Positions 1-12,500 of a stretch of 64,000 bases of DNA are shown here, in pieces (the stretch's first letter is position 1; each line of letters starts with the position of its first letter). The notes under the pieces were generated by a model, which was given only the letters and a program-made list of their open reading frames with translations, did not search any database and had not been told where the DNA came from. The stretch is taken from contig NC_072784.1 in NCBI RefSeq assembly GCF_022539595.1, positions 17,992,075 through 18,056,074 on the forward strand, read 5' to 3'. Position numbers and translations under genes: made by a program. Source of the stretch: Amphiprion ocellaris. Its lineage: Eukaryota > Chordata > Actinopteri > Pomacentridae.

Positions 1-3000
1 ATGAGACAGGAAATAAATTTCAACTCATATTGAAAGATTATGTTTGCTTCTCTTGAAACGACGCCGTAGAGGAAAGCAATATCACACACAGTCCAGTCAC
101 TGAGGAAACATGCAGGGAGGGTGTGAAGGCAGGAGCTCCACTGAATCACTGGTCATTTGTGCTCTACAGAGCTCTGATGACAGGCCTGTTGTGCTTCGTG
201 CAGAGGGGGAAAAAGAAAACCCCGAGCTGCTGCAAGGACACTCACAGTCAGGGGGCTGTTATTCTAAAAGGCCATCCTCACTTGTCCAAACAAACTCCAC
301 TTAACAGTTCTCCCAATCATACATTTCTAATTGTAAACTTCCACAATATAAGTGAAATCTCTCACTTATGCTGCTAAATTCTTAGCTGAGGTGTGACCAC
401 AGTGAGGTTAGTTTAAATTTCTATATCATGGGAAAATCCAGTTACACCACTGTCACAAGCCTGATTAATATAGGCAGACTGAGATGTATTGCATGAGACA
501 TTATATGGTGGAATATACCTTTAAGTATTTTAAATCACATTTATTTGAGTATTTCTGGTTTATGCTACTTCACGCTACTTGTCTACAGCATGCAGGGAAA
601 TATTCTACTTTTTATTCCATTTTTTACTTTGTAAATTCAGATTAAAAAAAAATAATAATTTGAGTAAATACAGTAGTACAATTTGAAATTCATCATAATA
701 TAATCTTCTGAAAGGTGCCATTCTGCAAAAATACTACTCTTAGCTTTTCTTCTTGATTTTATATTATGTGCCAATATTTCTGTGCCTTTACTTTACACGT
801 ATTTTCACACTGTGGTTTTGTTTCTGTCTCTGAAGTAAAACACCAGAACACTTCTTCCACCACAGCTGACATGAAGTGCATCTGATAAACATGTCTTCAC
901 TGCCACACCCTGCTGTTACCAGGGGATCTGCATGCTACCATCATTGCAGGTTTAATTATAAGACACCCTGTTGCAGTCTTTCCGGCCTGCAAAATCTTAA
1001 AGTATGTGTCTATTCTCAGAGCGCACAGACGGATGGAGTGACATAAGAGAAAAACACGGCACCTACAGCTAACGGCGGCATCAGCTCAACAAAGCAGGCT
1101 ACAAGGTCTGGCACAGCAAAAATGTTTCACTTATCTTACTCGGATTCCAGCTTCACTGACACTAACAATGCAGGCGAAAGCTAATATTGGCGAGGAATGG
1201 CCACACACACGCAGAAACACACAACGGTAGCTTACATCAATTCCACAGAGGTTTGCATTAACCTCCACATGCTTTACCCTAACCTTTATCTCATCCTTAC
1301 CCGGGTTCTAATTCTAAACTCATCCCCCTCTAACACATTAACGCACAAAGAGATGGTGAAAAGTGGTGAAACCTGACTGAGAGCCAGTGTTGATTTGCGC
1401 CGCTGCCAATATCTGACCACCCTGTCTGTCAGTCAATTAAACTCGACACGGTGCAGCCATCCGCCTGCAATAAATAGACCATGGAAGCCCAAAAAAAGCT
1501 GCTGCAACGTGGAAACTGCAGCTCCTACAACTGCTGGGAAAACATGACAGTGACCAAGTGTAGATAGTGATAAGGACCTTAGAGCTGAGGCAGTATTAAC
1601 AGGAAATCATTCAATTATTTATACAGTGTTGGCTGACACACAATCAAAACTAGATACAAAATATTAAAATCTCAAGCTCTGTAAAACTACAAGTTCTTGC
1701 AAGCTGCATTTAGGAACAGAATCCGTAACACGGACAATCGCACGGTTGAAAATGTTTGCAGCAGATCATGCAAACATGTCGCAAACAGCAGGAGGCACCT
1801 GCTTTGTGGAGTAATTTATTAAGGTCTAATGTCTATGATTGGATTTCTGCTAGATGCCAATAGTGTAACCTGCTCCCACAGTGGACATCCCAGGAGGGTG
1901 AAGTGAAAAGTTTGTGCCTGGCAGCACAGACCCTCAAGTGAGCTCCACTCACGAGAGACATTTCACCCTCAGATTCACTTTGGCTAATGTTTGTAGGAGA
2001 AAGGAAGCGTTGGATTTGTCGGCTTTCTCTCCAAAATATTGTATGGTCTTGAGTTTAATGTTTAAATTAGGCAGATAATGTGAAATGTTAATCTTATATC
2101 TCAACTAGATTGTTAGACAATGTCTTCTGATGGACTTTTGCAATGTATTTTCTTAGACGTTTATTTTGCACAGGCTGTTCAAAATTTAGTTAAATAAGAT
2201 TCTAATGTAATGTATCATATCTTGATGACAGTATAGCTTTAATTCTAATTCAGTTTGCAGAGAATGTGTGTTACTTTAAAAACTTTATGCAAAATCCTCT
2301 CTTTTCCAGCCAGCTGAGGTTTTGTACATAAATCAAGCACTACTGTTTTCTTGAGCTGCCCCTTAATTTGTCTTTCAGTGACAAATTCCCATTGGCACGA
2401 GACTATTTTACCTATGGAATAAACGGACACAGAGTTGCTTACACAACTGCACGTCCTGCTAAAAAAAAAGAGCTGAGGTAGTTGCTGTAGTTAGACTGAC
2501 TCACGCCTTCACATGTGGATTCATACACTTCTCTTCTTTGTTTTTTTTTGCCTAGTTTCATTCCAAGATAATCGTATTTTCTACCAAAGGAAAAACAACA
2601 AAAAAAGTCATGCGAACACTTGTTCAGTTATGTACTTAAGTGCACTGTGAATGGTAATTGTGTGCCACTTCTGAGAAAACTTAATAATAAAACCTACATC
2701 TTCATCTTACATGACAGCAGCCTGCCAACTATCTGTCCTCTGAGCTCTCTGAGGCGGGGCGTTGGTTCTGTCTCAAGTAGCCCCTCATGCCTGTGTTTAT
2801 AGGCCTTATATTTTTATTTACACCCTCTCGTCTTTATATAGTTTTGTTGGGTAATCATGAAGTCCCGTGGAGTGGGAGAGGTCGCTCTATGCCTTCATTT
2901 TTCCATGCGAGACACTGTTTTCCCCTTCACTATTAAGAGCCGAATCCACCTCTTGCTAAATACAAACTGTGCAGCAGTTTCTGAATACTGGAGTGCACTG

Positions 3001-3397
3001 TTGGACACTCGGTAAATATTACAGCCTACTTTTAAATTTGAGGAAAAAATGATTCAGACATTTATGTCATGGAAACCGCAGAGCCGAAGCTTTGGCCTCC
3101 ATCCTGCATCCTGAAAAACTATCACTCCCCCTTTTTATTCTCACGAACAAAGGTCAACTCATGCTGCAGTGCGACTCTCGCTGCCTTTGCTGAGATGATG
3201 TCAAGACGTTTCAGGTGAATTTCACACTTTCACGCAACTTTCCTTTATGATGTGGGGAATGCAACACACCCCTTTCACGTACACCGACTGCATCCACGTC
3301 TCAAACATTAGTCATGTTAGCTTCACGTTTTAATAATCACCACATTCTCAAACAAAGCTGCTAAATCAGAAAAGAACACTCCCTCCCCACACTTCAC
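1..3397 (-). other. cavin1: cavin1 intron 1 (partial, runs off the window)
   Basis: This stretch follows the cavin1 exon 1 splice donor on the minus strand and shows no open frame resembling the second half of cavin-1. The second coding exon, which in the family carries the basic HR2 region and the acidic C-terminus, is therefore inferred to lie before base 1. The interval is AT-rich and contains one short interspersed repeat near 515-700. I see no other coding or RNA feature. Confidence 0.6.
515..700. repeat. Teleost interspersed repeat fragment
   Basis: The text 'ttatttgagtatttc ... atgctacttca ... gggaaatattctactttttattcc' followed by an A-rich 'gagtaaatacagta' tail resembles a very common dispersed fish repeat built around 'tactttttactcc' and 'agtaaaagta' motifs. 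The identification is from memory of the pattern; the boundaries are approximate and no target duplication was found. Confidence 0.45.
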
Positions 3398-3898
3398 CTG
3401 GTAGATGAGGACTTTGAAGTTGCGTCTCTTGAGCAGCTCGTTCTCGTTGCTCTCCAGCTTCTTGATCTGACCCGCCTGCTTCTCCAGGTTGCTGCGCACC
3501 GTCTTGACGTTGACGCTGACCTTGCGCACCTTTTCCAGCATTTTGTTGACGGTGTTGGTCGTGCCGACGTGGTTCTTGGACAGCTTAGCCAGCTCCCCTT
3601 GGATGGTCGACACTGACTTCTCCATGGCCTCCTGCCGGGCCTCCAGCCCGTTCTGGGTCTGCTGGATCTTGTCCACCACCCCGATGATCTTGTCCAGCAG
3701 AGACAGGACCATGACGCCGTTCATCTGAGCTTCACTCTTGTCTCCAGAGCCGGTGGCCAGCACCAGGTCCACCTCCTCGGCGGGGTCCTCGTCATCCACT
3801 GCCGGCTCTGTGGCGGCACCCACCAGAGCGACCTCGTCATCATCGTAAGACACTTCTGCGAGGGCTGCGTGCTCCTTCTTGACACCTGCGTCCGCCAT
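3398..3898 (-). CDS. cavin1: Caveolae-associated protein 1 (cavin-1/PTRF), first coding exon
   Basis: Cavin-1 is a peripheral membrane coat protein that trimerises, binds caveolin-rich membrane and phosphoinositides, and is required to form caveolae; it was first described as a Pol I transcript release factor. The exon encodes 167 residues from ATG at 3898. Residues 1-56 are acidic and variable. Residues about 58-157 form the conserved HR1 coiled coil, beginning MNGVMVLSLLDKI and ending in a basic NELLKRRNFKVLIYQ segment. The frame then meets a donor (CAG|GTGAAG, GT at 3397-3396), the position where vertebrate cavin-1 genes split their two coding exons. An upstream in-frame ATG at 3919 exists, but MADAGVKK fits the family start better. 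The human protein is about 390 residues, so a bit over 40 percent is present here. Whether this is the teleost a or b copy cannot be decided. The gene is divergent from atp6v0a1. Confidence 0.93.
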
Positions 3899-5824
3899 CG
3901 CTGTCAACTCTGAATACAAACGCTCACTACGGTTAAAAATACACTACTGGAAACTATCTACAGGAGCCCCGCTGCACAGACTCAGTCCTAATACGTTCTC
4001 CTTCCTTTCAAACAACTTTCTCGACCACTTTGTTAGCTTCTTCCTACTCAGCTTCACACTTTAAATTTCTCTTCGCCCTTGCTCTCTCGCTCTCAGCCCT
4101 CTCTGTCTCTCTCTGCTCTGGGATGCCAGCCAGCCAAGGGGAGTTGGGCCTCTCACAGCTGAAGCATGTGTGCCCTGACTCAAATGCCTCTGCTCCCTGT
4201 GAAACCACCCAGTCAGACTTTTCCCTTCTAACACCAGGCCTCCACCCACGACTCCCCCTGCTGCACGGCTCCACCCCACCGTGTCCCCAAGCACAGGGCA
4301 GCATATCTCCAGGCTCCACCTCCTGTGGTGACATGATTCCTCTCTAAGGGGAAGGTGAGGGCCACTTGAGGCAAGATCACAAAAAAAAAAAACACATAAG
4401 TTCAGACCAGTCCCTGAAATCACAGCTACTGTCTACATGGTGCCATCCCACTGAAGTCTACAACGGATCTAAAAAAAAATAAAGAAATACATTAAAGTTA
4501 AATCAAAACTGACACTGTAACAACATTTACTGTCTGTTATTTCTTTTCTTTTCTTGTTATTATTGTAAGTTACTAAAACAGGAAACTACTGGTTATCAGA
4601 TTACACTACTCTATAGTAGAATATGACGTTTACAGTTTTCTTCTTTTAAAATGTACAAAATGTGACTGCAGACATATGCCATAAACAGCAACATGTTCTT
4701 AACATTTATGATCAAGACTTTAAATCTACTAACTCTGCTTTGCTTTTAAAAATACGTATACCTACATCAAAATAGAAAAAAAACTGTAAAAGATTAAGTA
4801 AGTTCCATATTTGTGATTTTAGGAAGATGCAATGTATGAGAAATTGTGAACGTATTTTAGGAACCAAAATTATTTAACTTAATGTAAAATTAATAAAAAC
4901 AAAAAAAATAACATGGTCTATTTCTGGGAGTCCTAATGTAGTCATCACTATAAACAAATATTTTACAGTAATCTGGTGTTAATGGTCATTCTTGTTTATG
5001 GCTCCAAAAAGCATCAGATTTGATATTTTTTAACCGTATTTTAGAAAAAAAAAAACATTACACCACTGTTAGAATTTGGGGGTATTTTACAGTAATTTAT
5101 TCCAGTGTACACTTCTACTGACTGTCATATTTTGTGTTGATTTGTGATAAAACAACAGTTACCATTAGCCAAGACACCTATTTGAATTGGTAAATCCAGC
5201 AAACTTGACCATGCAAATTCAAGTACTCAAACTTGGAGATTGCTTCACAAATATAAAAGGGATTTACAACTACTGAAAATGTTTAAGTGAAGTTAACGAT
5301 TGTATTTCAAGTGTCAATTTATTCTGAAAGTACATACCGGAAAAGATAAACGTTATCACGTCCGCATCGACGCCAGCGACCATTAGTTTTTAGCCGTGAC
5401 CACTAGACTATAGTAAAATAATAATTTAAAAAATTAAAAAGTAAAAATCCATATAAAATTAATTTTAACGTCATATACACATTTTCCTAATTATATTTAC
5501 GATGCTACCTGGTTACAGTCCTGGTATGACGATATGTTTAATGGTCGGTTATGACGCTACCTGCTTGGTGAACACCTTTAGCCAGCAGATTAATATAGAC
5601 AGGACTTTTCAAGACAGCTCGTCACCACGTTAAATATGTCAATTATTGTAATGTTTCTCCACCTTCACTTACCTACTTGATAGTTACAGTATTCAGTGGA
5701 GCCTCGGACCACTTAGACGAGCTGTAAAGGCCACAAGGTGCCATTGGCGGCTAATGCTCACGCTAGAAGCCGTAACTAGCTAACTGCAGATGTAGCGTTA
5801 ACTTAGAGTATAAGTTGTACCGCC

Positions 5825-5939
5825 CCCTTGTGGGTACAATGAGTAACTGCAATAACCCACAATACCGTCAAGAAAGACAGAATAGCATCTAAGTGCTTCC
5901 GGTTGAAATGTAAAAAAAAAAAAAAAAAAATAAATAAAA

Positions 5940-5970
<31 letters not shown>

Positions 5971-6080
5971 AATAAAGTTTCATCACTCCCTTCTGGTCAC
6001 GACGAGTAACAACAACAATATGCAGTATCGTCAAGTCAGACAGAATACCATCTGTACTTCCGGTTGATATATAAAAAATA
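5825..6080. repeat. Diverged direct duplication (~90 bp units) flanking an (A)n(AAAT)n tract
   Basis: Two related blocks, about 5825-5920 and 5988-6080, share in order 'ccctt.tgg', 'gagtaac', 'cgtcaag..agacagaata.catct' and 'cttccggttga.at.ta' before A-rich sequence. Between them lies a run of A followed by about eight AAAT units (5911-5976). Each unit contains CTTCCGG, which matches the core ETS/GABP motif. It may be a dimeric retroelement-like repeat or a local duplication. Confidence 0.7.
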
Positions 6081-6882
6081 AAACTATCACAGAGACGCTT
6101 TATTTAACTCCGTAAACAAGTGCGACGTAGACTTGTATTATATTACAGACTCTTTTCAGTTGCGTGTTTTTTGTCGCTGTATGTATTTTGAAGCATGCTG
6201 GACTATCTGCACTAAAACGCACAATGTGAAATCTAGCATATTGATGTAAATGTTTAGGGGCCTGCTAATCTCCGCTTTTAGTATTTTAGTGTGCATTTAG
6301 TTATTGCTCTTTGTGGCTGTTATTCAATGGCAAATCCCTGTCAGAAACCAATGACATAAATTAATAAATAAATTTTAAAAATACTAACTCTTCTGATTGA
6401 CATTAAAAAAAAACGTACACAATATGATGAGTTTCAGGAACGCAGCCCAGAGAGTTGGAGGGCGCGATTTATGGCTTTAAATGTTTGTTCTGCCACAAAC
6501 ATGACTCACAGTTTTAACAGTTTATTCCGGAAAAAAAATGATACATTTTAAAGGAACAGTATGGTGTTGAGGAATTATTCCAACCAAAACTATGCATAGC
6601 TATTTTTGTCAGTGTCTATGGATTTAAAATAAATAAATAAATAAATCTAGCTGTCCTTTAGAGTAAGCAAGCAAGTGGTAGCCGTGTTGTTTGAAAAGAA
6701 AGAAAAAATTAATTATTGGAAATTATTAGAAATGGGTCCTAAAAATGCAGGAAATATAAAACTGTTTTCAACCTCAGACTGTATTCCACTGCAATATTTT
6801 CATTCAGCACGTTTTCTACAAAATCGGTTGCAGTTACACAGTTTGACCACAGAAGGGCGCACATGCTATCAGACGTCAAGGC

Positions 6883-7854
6883 AGAAAACGAGAAGGGTAT
6901 GTCTGCAGAGCCGGAGGCTGCACGGAGAGGGCTGCGCGGAGAGGGCTGCACACTTTCGGTCGCACATTTAGAGCATTTTTAAAACGTTACCACAATAGGT
7001 GATCACTAAAGTACACAAGTTACGGTTTAAATGCAGAACTTACGGCTTTAAAGGATGATTTCACTCAAAATATACTTAGAATTTAAAAGTTTTTTTCAAG
7101 GAGTTTTCCCACTTTTATTTTGGCCTCAGTAAGTTTGTCAACAGAGGCGGAGGCTGCACCTTCAGGACCACATCGAGTATTCCACACAAAGTACTACTTC
7201 ATATCCTACCTAAGACTTTAAAGGTTTGATTCACCCAAATAGCACTTATTACAATATCATGACTGGGTTGCTACGACTTGTGTTTAGCAACATGAAATTT
7301 ATACGCCTTTACGCGTTGCGTTTCCAGACATGCCTTTATTCTGAAGGAGACGTGCACCGATTCACGGAAGTGAAGTATTCTGTGAGTGCCGGGAAATGTT
7401 GGTTTTCGTTTGACGGTCTATGCTGATGAAGTTCCGAATACCTGTTCCATGAAGATGCCTGGAATTAATTACTTAACAATCTGTATTTGGGCAAATTGTG
7501 AAATTATTAGGTAAAAAAAATAATGGAATCAGGTAAGGGCTTTTGTGGTGTCGAGATCTCAAACAGCACAATCTGAAAGGTTGGAAAGAGGCAATACACA
7601 CGGACAACTCTGGAGGCAGATATATATTTATATTTATTTCATACAATAACATTAAATAAAAATAAAAGTTAAATACACAAACACACAAAGGTAAATTAGC
7701 TCCATGACTCCCTGACATGCATAAATAAAAATGTTTATAACGTTAAACATGCATAAATATAAATGTTTAACGTTAAACAAATATAACTTTATAAAACAAA
7801 CAGCCCTCTCGGTGCAGCCTCCGGCTCTTCAGACACATACTATTGGAGAAAACG
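6883..7854. mobile_element. Candidate non-autonomous DNA transposon (~0.95 kb) with inverted ends and 8-bp flanking repeat
   Basis: An arm at 6898-6934 (contains agagccggaggctgcac) is repeated in inverted orientation at 7801-7839, with about two mismatches and a 2-nt indel. Immediately outside, the octamer AGAAAACG occurs in direct orientation at 6883-6890 and 7847-7854, as expected for an 8-bp target duplication. No transposase frame lies inside. The outermost bases do not show the usual hAT CA(G/A) ends and are not inverted repeats themselves, so the superfamily is uncertain. A third copy of ggaggctgcacc lies inside at 7149. Confidence 0.45.
7716..7778. repeat. Two-copy ~32-bp tandem repeat
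   Basis: The block starting 'catgcataaataaaaatgtt' at 7716 is followed by a near copy from 7748, each ending in 'aacgttaaac' or similar. The second copy is also partly palindromic (gtttaacgttaaac). It lies inside the candidate transposon. Confidence 0.65.
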
Positions 7855-8119
7855 GCAGCATTGAAAAGAAAATTCCGTTTAAACTTTCAAAGTAAAAGCT
7901 TGACATTAGTATTAACGCACTTAAGTCGTGCAACAGGTTCTGGACATCACCATAGCACCGTTCAATGTGTGGACTATAAAGTTTGTTGGGCAAACAGTCT
8001 GTAAGTCCTGGGCTCAGATAGTGGCTGGAGGCTGACCGTGGTTCGCTGTTAACTGTCATGTGACTTCGGCTTGTTGACGCCTCGATCGATACATGTTGCC
8101 TGGATACTTCCGCTTTCAA

Positions 8120-8225
8120 GGGTCGATCCGAGTTGAGTTGAGTTGAACCTCAAACCACCGTCACTCCACAACAAACGACAGAGAGCAGGAGAGCATAGAG
8201 GAGGGGCACAATCTTCACCTAAACA
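8120..8225 (+). other. atp6v0a1: Putative atp6v0a1 5' UTR exon and promoter area
   Basis: A short TTGAG-repeat (gagttgagttgagttgaacc) is followed by purine-rich sequence and a good donor (AAACA|GTAAGAA, GT at 8226-8227). The first coding exon has its own acceptor (TTTCTAG|GGG, AG at 9452-9453) upstream of its ATG, so an upstream non-coding exon is required, and this is the best nearby candidate. The transcription start is not identified and the left boundary is a guess. Confidence 0.4.
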
Positions 8226-9501
8226 GTAAGAACACCGGCTATAAATGATTTAAATCAACATTACACAAGTGGCGATCTCATTACTTTGGGCTAAGCTAGC
8301 TAAATAGTGTGCAACAGGTGCGCTACAGTAGCGTTAGCTCTCGTTTTAGCCACACAAACTACAAACAGAACCGGCTAGCGTTAGGCTAACTTTATCTAAG
8401 TTAATGTAGGGAGTCAGAAAGTGTTCATATTAGCTTCACAACAGTTACTATCGCGTTGTATAACATGATCTCAATATTAAAGTTACTCTTGAACTGAACG
8501 TTCGCTAATTAGCGCACTAGCTTTAGCTACCGTTAATATCGTGTAAACAACGTTTACTCAAGCTAATTGGCTATTTGAAGTCATGCATTGTGCTTACCTC
8601 ATGCAGTTTAAATAGGTTAGATGGATCGATAACCAGCTGGTTGTAAAAGAGGCAGGTCAGGTTGGTTTATTAGTAGCTACCTGTTAGCTCTCTGACATGT
8701 TCGGCTTTGACAGGTGAAGCCTCAGTAGTCGCTCAGCTGGTTCCAGCAGCTGTTTGGCGTGTTATTTAACTAGCCGAATAGAAGGCGCTCAAAATGCGCA
8801 GGTTTTTCCAGTGTTTATGGCGTAATGTAAACCTGTTTTAGTGTGTTTTACCTGCACTCAGCTCCGATAGAGCTGCTGTATCGTTACTGAAGCTTACTAG
8901 AGCCTCAGGTCACATGCTGCCTCGTAATCCACAGATAAGCCCTGTGTGGTCGTTTTACAGTAGGAGGTTTTGCTGCTTAGCCGTGAGGTATTCAGAGAAA
9001 ATCTTCACCTTTAGTGTTAGTCAAACGGCATTTTAAAAACGGCATTGTAGCTGCATTTGGCTGTTAACGTGTGTTTTACACCCACAGCAGAAATTCAGTT
9101 CACTTCATGGTCATCTAATTACGTTGCAATGCTTCAGATCAAACTTTGACGGTAACTACATTCCTGCACTGATCATGGGATCAGCATGAGACCTAGCTGA
9201 TACATTTTTGTTTTTTTTTTCTCACATGCCAGCTTCTCACACTTGTGTTAAACTATCACACAACTGACACAGGCCTCCTTCATTGGTGATTTTGACGCTA
9301 AGGTGCCACACACAGAACTTCTCTGGACGTAGCTCTTCTTCTTCAATTTTTTGCTAGAGTACTCTCTCAAAGTAATGTCTTCACTATAACTGAAAATCTG
9401 TTTTGCCAGTATTTGTGTGTTACTAATGGGCGATGTTGGTGTTCAGTTTCTAGGGGTTCTGGTTGATCTGAGGGTGCTGAGCACTCGCATCCAGCAGCAA
9501 C

Positions 9502-12500
9502 ATGGGAGAACTCTTCAGAAGTGAAGAGATGACGCTGGCTCAGCTCTTCCTCCAGTCGGAAGCTGCCTACTGTTGTGTCAGTGAACTGGGGGAGATCGGG
9601 ATGGTGCAGTTTCGTGATGTAAGTCTGATTTGATCCTGTTGTCTTTTGTGTTTACAGATTGAGCTTGCTTGATAAAGAATTAAAAAATATTAATTCGTCA
9701 GTTAGTCGTCATTCTCATCTGATGTGCTGATAAAATCCACCACATCAGGAAACTGGAGAAAGTGCATGCCTTCTGCATCATGTGCTCACAGCTGACTCCT
9801 CATTCCAAGCTTGAGAGCCCATTCCTGACATGTCCTGAGGGAAGCTTTGTGCTTGAATATTGAATGGGCTGTAACAGAGACATTCTGTGCATCAGCTGTA
9901 GTATCTCATTCAGTTGATCAAACTATACTCTGACGTCTTCCACCAGCTTAAGAAATTAGAAATGTTATAAAATATACAGAAAAGAATCTCATTGATAAGA
10001 AAAAGTCAATGGGGCTCGGATTGTTTAGATTTTTTTAAAGATTGTGTCTTTTCAGATATGTTCTGTTGATTGACCTTTGTTTTTTCTGCTTTTCTTCTTT
10101 GCAGTTAAACCCTGATGTGAATGTGTTCCAGCGAAAGTTTGTCAATGAAGTACGGCGATGTGAGGAGATGGATCGTAAACTGAGTAAGTGAGCTTTGATA
10201 TTTCTTTTCAGGTCTGCTTTTCTCCATTACAGGAGCCATGAATAGACATTAGAAGTGCTCCCAGTTTGTCTACTGTATCACACAATGGAATTTTTGCTTC
10301 ATTTCTACTCTGTAAAGCATTAAAAGAGGCAAGTAGGCCCAAAAGTTTGCACTCAATTTGCCTTTGAAGAGGGTGGTGCTTTATCCAACCTTAATATTGT
10401 TAGATCACACCTGTACCACAGTCTTGCCTTGTTTCCTGAAAATAATATTACTCCTCTCTTACAGGATTTGTGGAGAAAGAAATTAAGAAGGCCAACATTC
10501 CGATAGTTGACACAGGAGAGAACCCTGAAGTCCCCTTTCCAAGAGACATGATCGACCTAGAGGTGTGTTTTCTACATTACAGGTGGCTTTCAGTTCAGTC
10601 CTCTGCTGCGTCCTTCTGCTGACCCCTCTGATTGTCTCCCCGCAGGCCACATTTGAGAAGCTGGAGAATGAGCTGAAGGAAATAAACACCAACCAAGAAG
10701 CGCTGAAGAAGAACTTCCTGGAACTGACTGAGCTCAAGCACATTCTGCGTCGCACGCAGCAGTTTTTTGATGAGGTCAGCTTCACTGTCTGTGCACACGG
10801 GCCTTACAGAAACAATGTGGTCAGGTCTTTCATTTAACATCGTAGCAGCCTGTACGAGGAGTGTGACTTTTACTTTGGTAATTGTTTGTATCATTGAAAG
10901 CCACTAAATACAGCTTGAGAACTTACTTTTATATTTATAGGTGATTTTTAGTGTAATTTATAAAAGTAAATGTACTGTGGCAGTGGAAGAGCAGAGGAGA
11001 TTTTCAATCTTACCTCAATAATTTCTGGTTCGCATTAGTAGAAGACAGATTAAACTGATAAGCTGTCTGCACTGATCTCTCTTCTCTTTTTCATACATAC
11101 ACAAAGGAGCACTTACTGCTGCTTGATTTGGCTCAAGGTGTTTGCACTCAGGATCTTTTATAGTTGCTCACATGGCCTTCATGTGAGTTTATAATATTAT
11201 TTATGAAGCTGTGTTTCCACTGCTGTATAAGACTTTACACACGATTTCATTCTATGCCCACGGTTCATTTGCTAGAAACAGTTTCCACCTTTGCCCAACT
11301 TCAATTCCACTTCACTGCCTTCGCGAGCAAAACTGGGTGTGCTCACAATGTTGAGTGATCTTTTACAGGTTGTAACAGGTTTTGATTGAGGTGAATCATT
11401 TAACCAAACATAGACATTAAGTGGAGAAAGCCACTGTCTGTGCTGAAAACAAACACTGGCTTTTTGTTGTTTTTCTGTCCAAATCACAACGTTAAATCTC
11501 AATGTTAAAGTCTTAAAAGGCAGCAGTGTCTTCAATGCATTGTGGTTATTATGCTGGCATAGTTGCTAATGATTTGTTAACTGACTGTCATGCAGATGGA
11601 GGATCCCAGTTTACTTGAAGAGTCGTCCACTCTCCTGGACCCCAATGAGCCGAACAGAGTCGCTCCACTGAGACTGGGGTGAGTCTGTTTCTGTTGTCCT
11701 TTATTATGTAAAAGGATTGTGAGTTGTTTTTTTTTTTTTCTTCAAGATTTCATTCTGTGTACTTTGACCATCTGTTTCTGAAACTGGAGTGTTACAATTA
11801 GCCAGTCACCTCAAACACCCCAGCTCAGGCTGCTCGGCTTAAACAGGCAGCAGAGGTCACCTGAGGCAGAAATCCATTCAGAATCCACATTCACAAATGT
11901 AATTCCTTTAGTGAAGACATTTCAGTCAGTGTTATTACCCTGATCATCAGCATTTGCCTTAAAACAGAACCAAAGAATAAAAAGACTTGACTCTTTAAGC
12001 GTCTCCTACACTGGAAAATTGTCTTTTTCATTTGAAAGACATTGAAGCTGATGTTATTTATCTTTAGTTTGACATTTTGTGAACTACAAAGTTGCAGCTG
12101 GTTTTGCTCTATTACAGATTTGTCGCAGGAGTCATTGGCCGGGAACGTATTCCCACATTTGAGAGGATGCTGTGGAGAGTTTGCAGAGGAAATGTATTTC
12201 TGAGGCAGGCAGATATTGAAGATCCTCTGGAGGACCCAGCTACAGTGAGTACTCTTCCTAAACAATGCTTATTATCAGCAGCCTCTCAAAAACTTCACCA
12301 CTATTTGTTAAACAAGATGAATGCAGAACTGTACAGAATGCAAAGTTGGTTAGATTAATTGCGTGTTTCATTTTTTTTTTTATGAACATTCCTAACTGTA
12401 AAACCATGTTTCCACAGGGCGACCAGGTCCACAAGTCTGTCTTCATCATATTTTTCCAGGGAGACCAGCTGAAGAATAGAGTCAAGAAAATCTGTGAGGG

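Larger units (their letters stand above)
3899..8119. other. Intergenic region between divergent cavin1 and atp6v0a1
   Basis: About 4.2 kb separates the two divergent genes and must contain both promoters and the cavin1 5' UTR (just above 3898). Open frames at 4030-4423 on both strands overlap each other, lack splice support or family similarity, and are not called. The left part (4400-5800) is AT-rich with many short homopolymers. The right part holds the duplicated block and the candidate transposon listed separately. Confidence 0.6.

Noticed and set aside
4030..4423. Overlapping frames of 96-120 codons on both strands upstream of cavin1
   Set aside because: They overlap each other, are Ser/Pro/Arg-rich in keeping with the local GC-rich promoter or UTR sequence, and match no known protein.
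5929..5976. (AAAT)n run read as part of a coding frame (Leu/Ile/Tyr/Phe-rich)
   Set aside because: Low-complexity A-rich microsatellite; the frame is an artefact.
10483..10894. Frames of about 100 codons antisense to atp6v0a1 exons 3-4
   Set aside because: These are shadows of the real coding exons, which have consistent splice sites and a family match on the plus strand.
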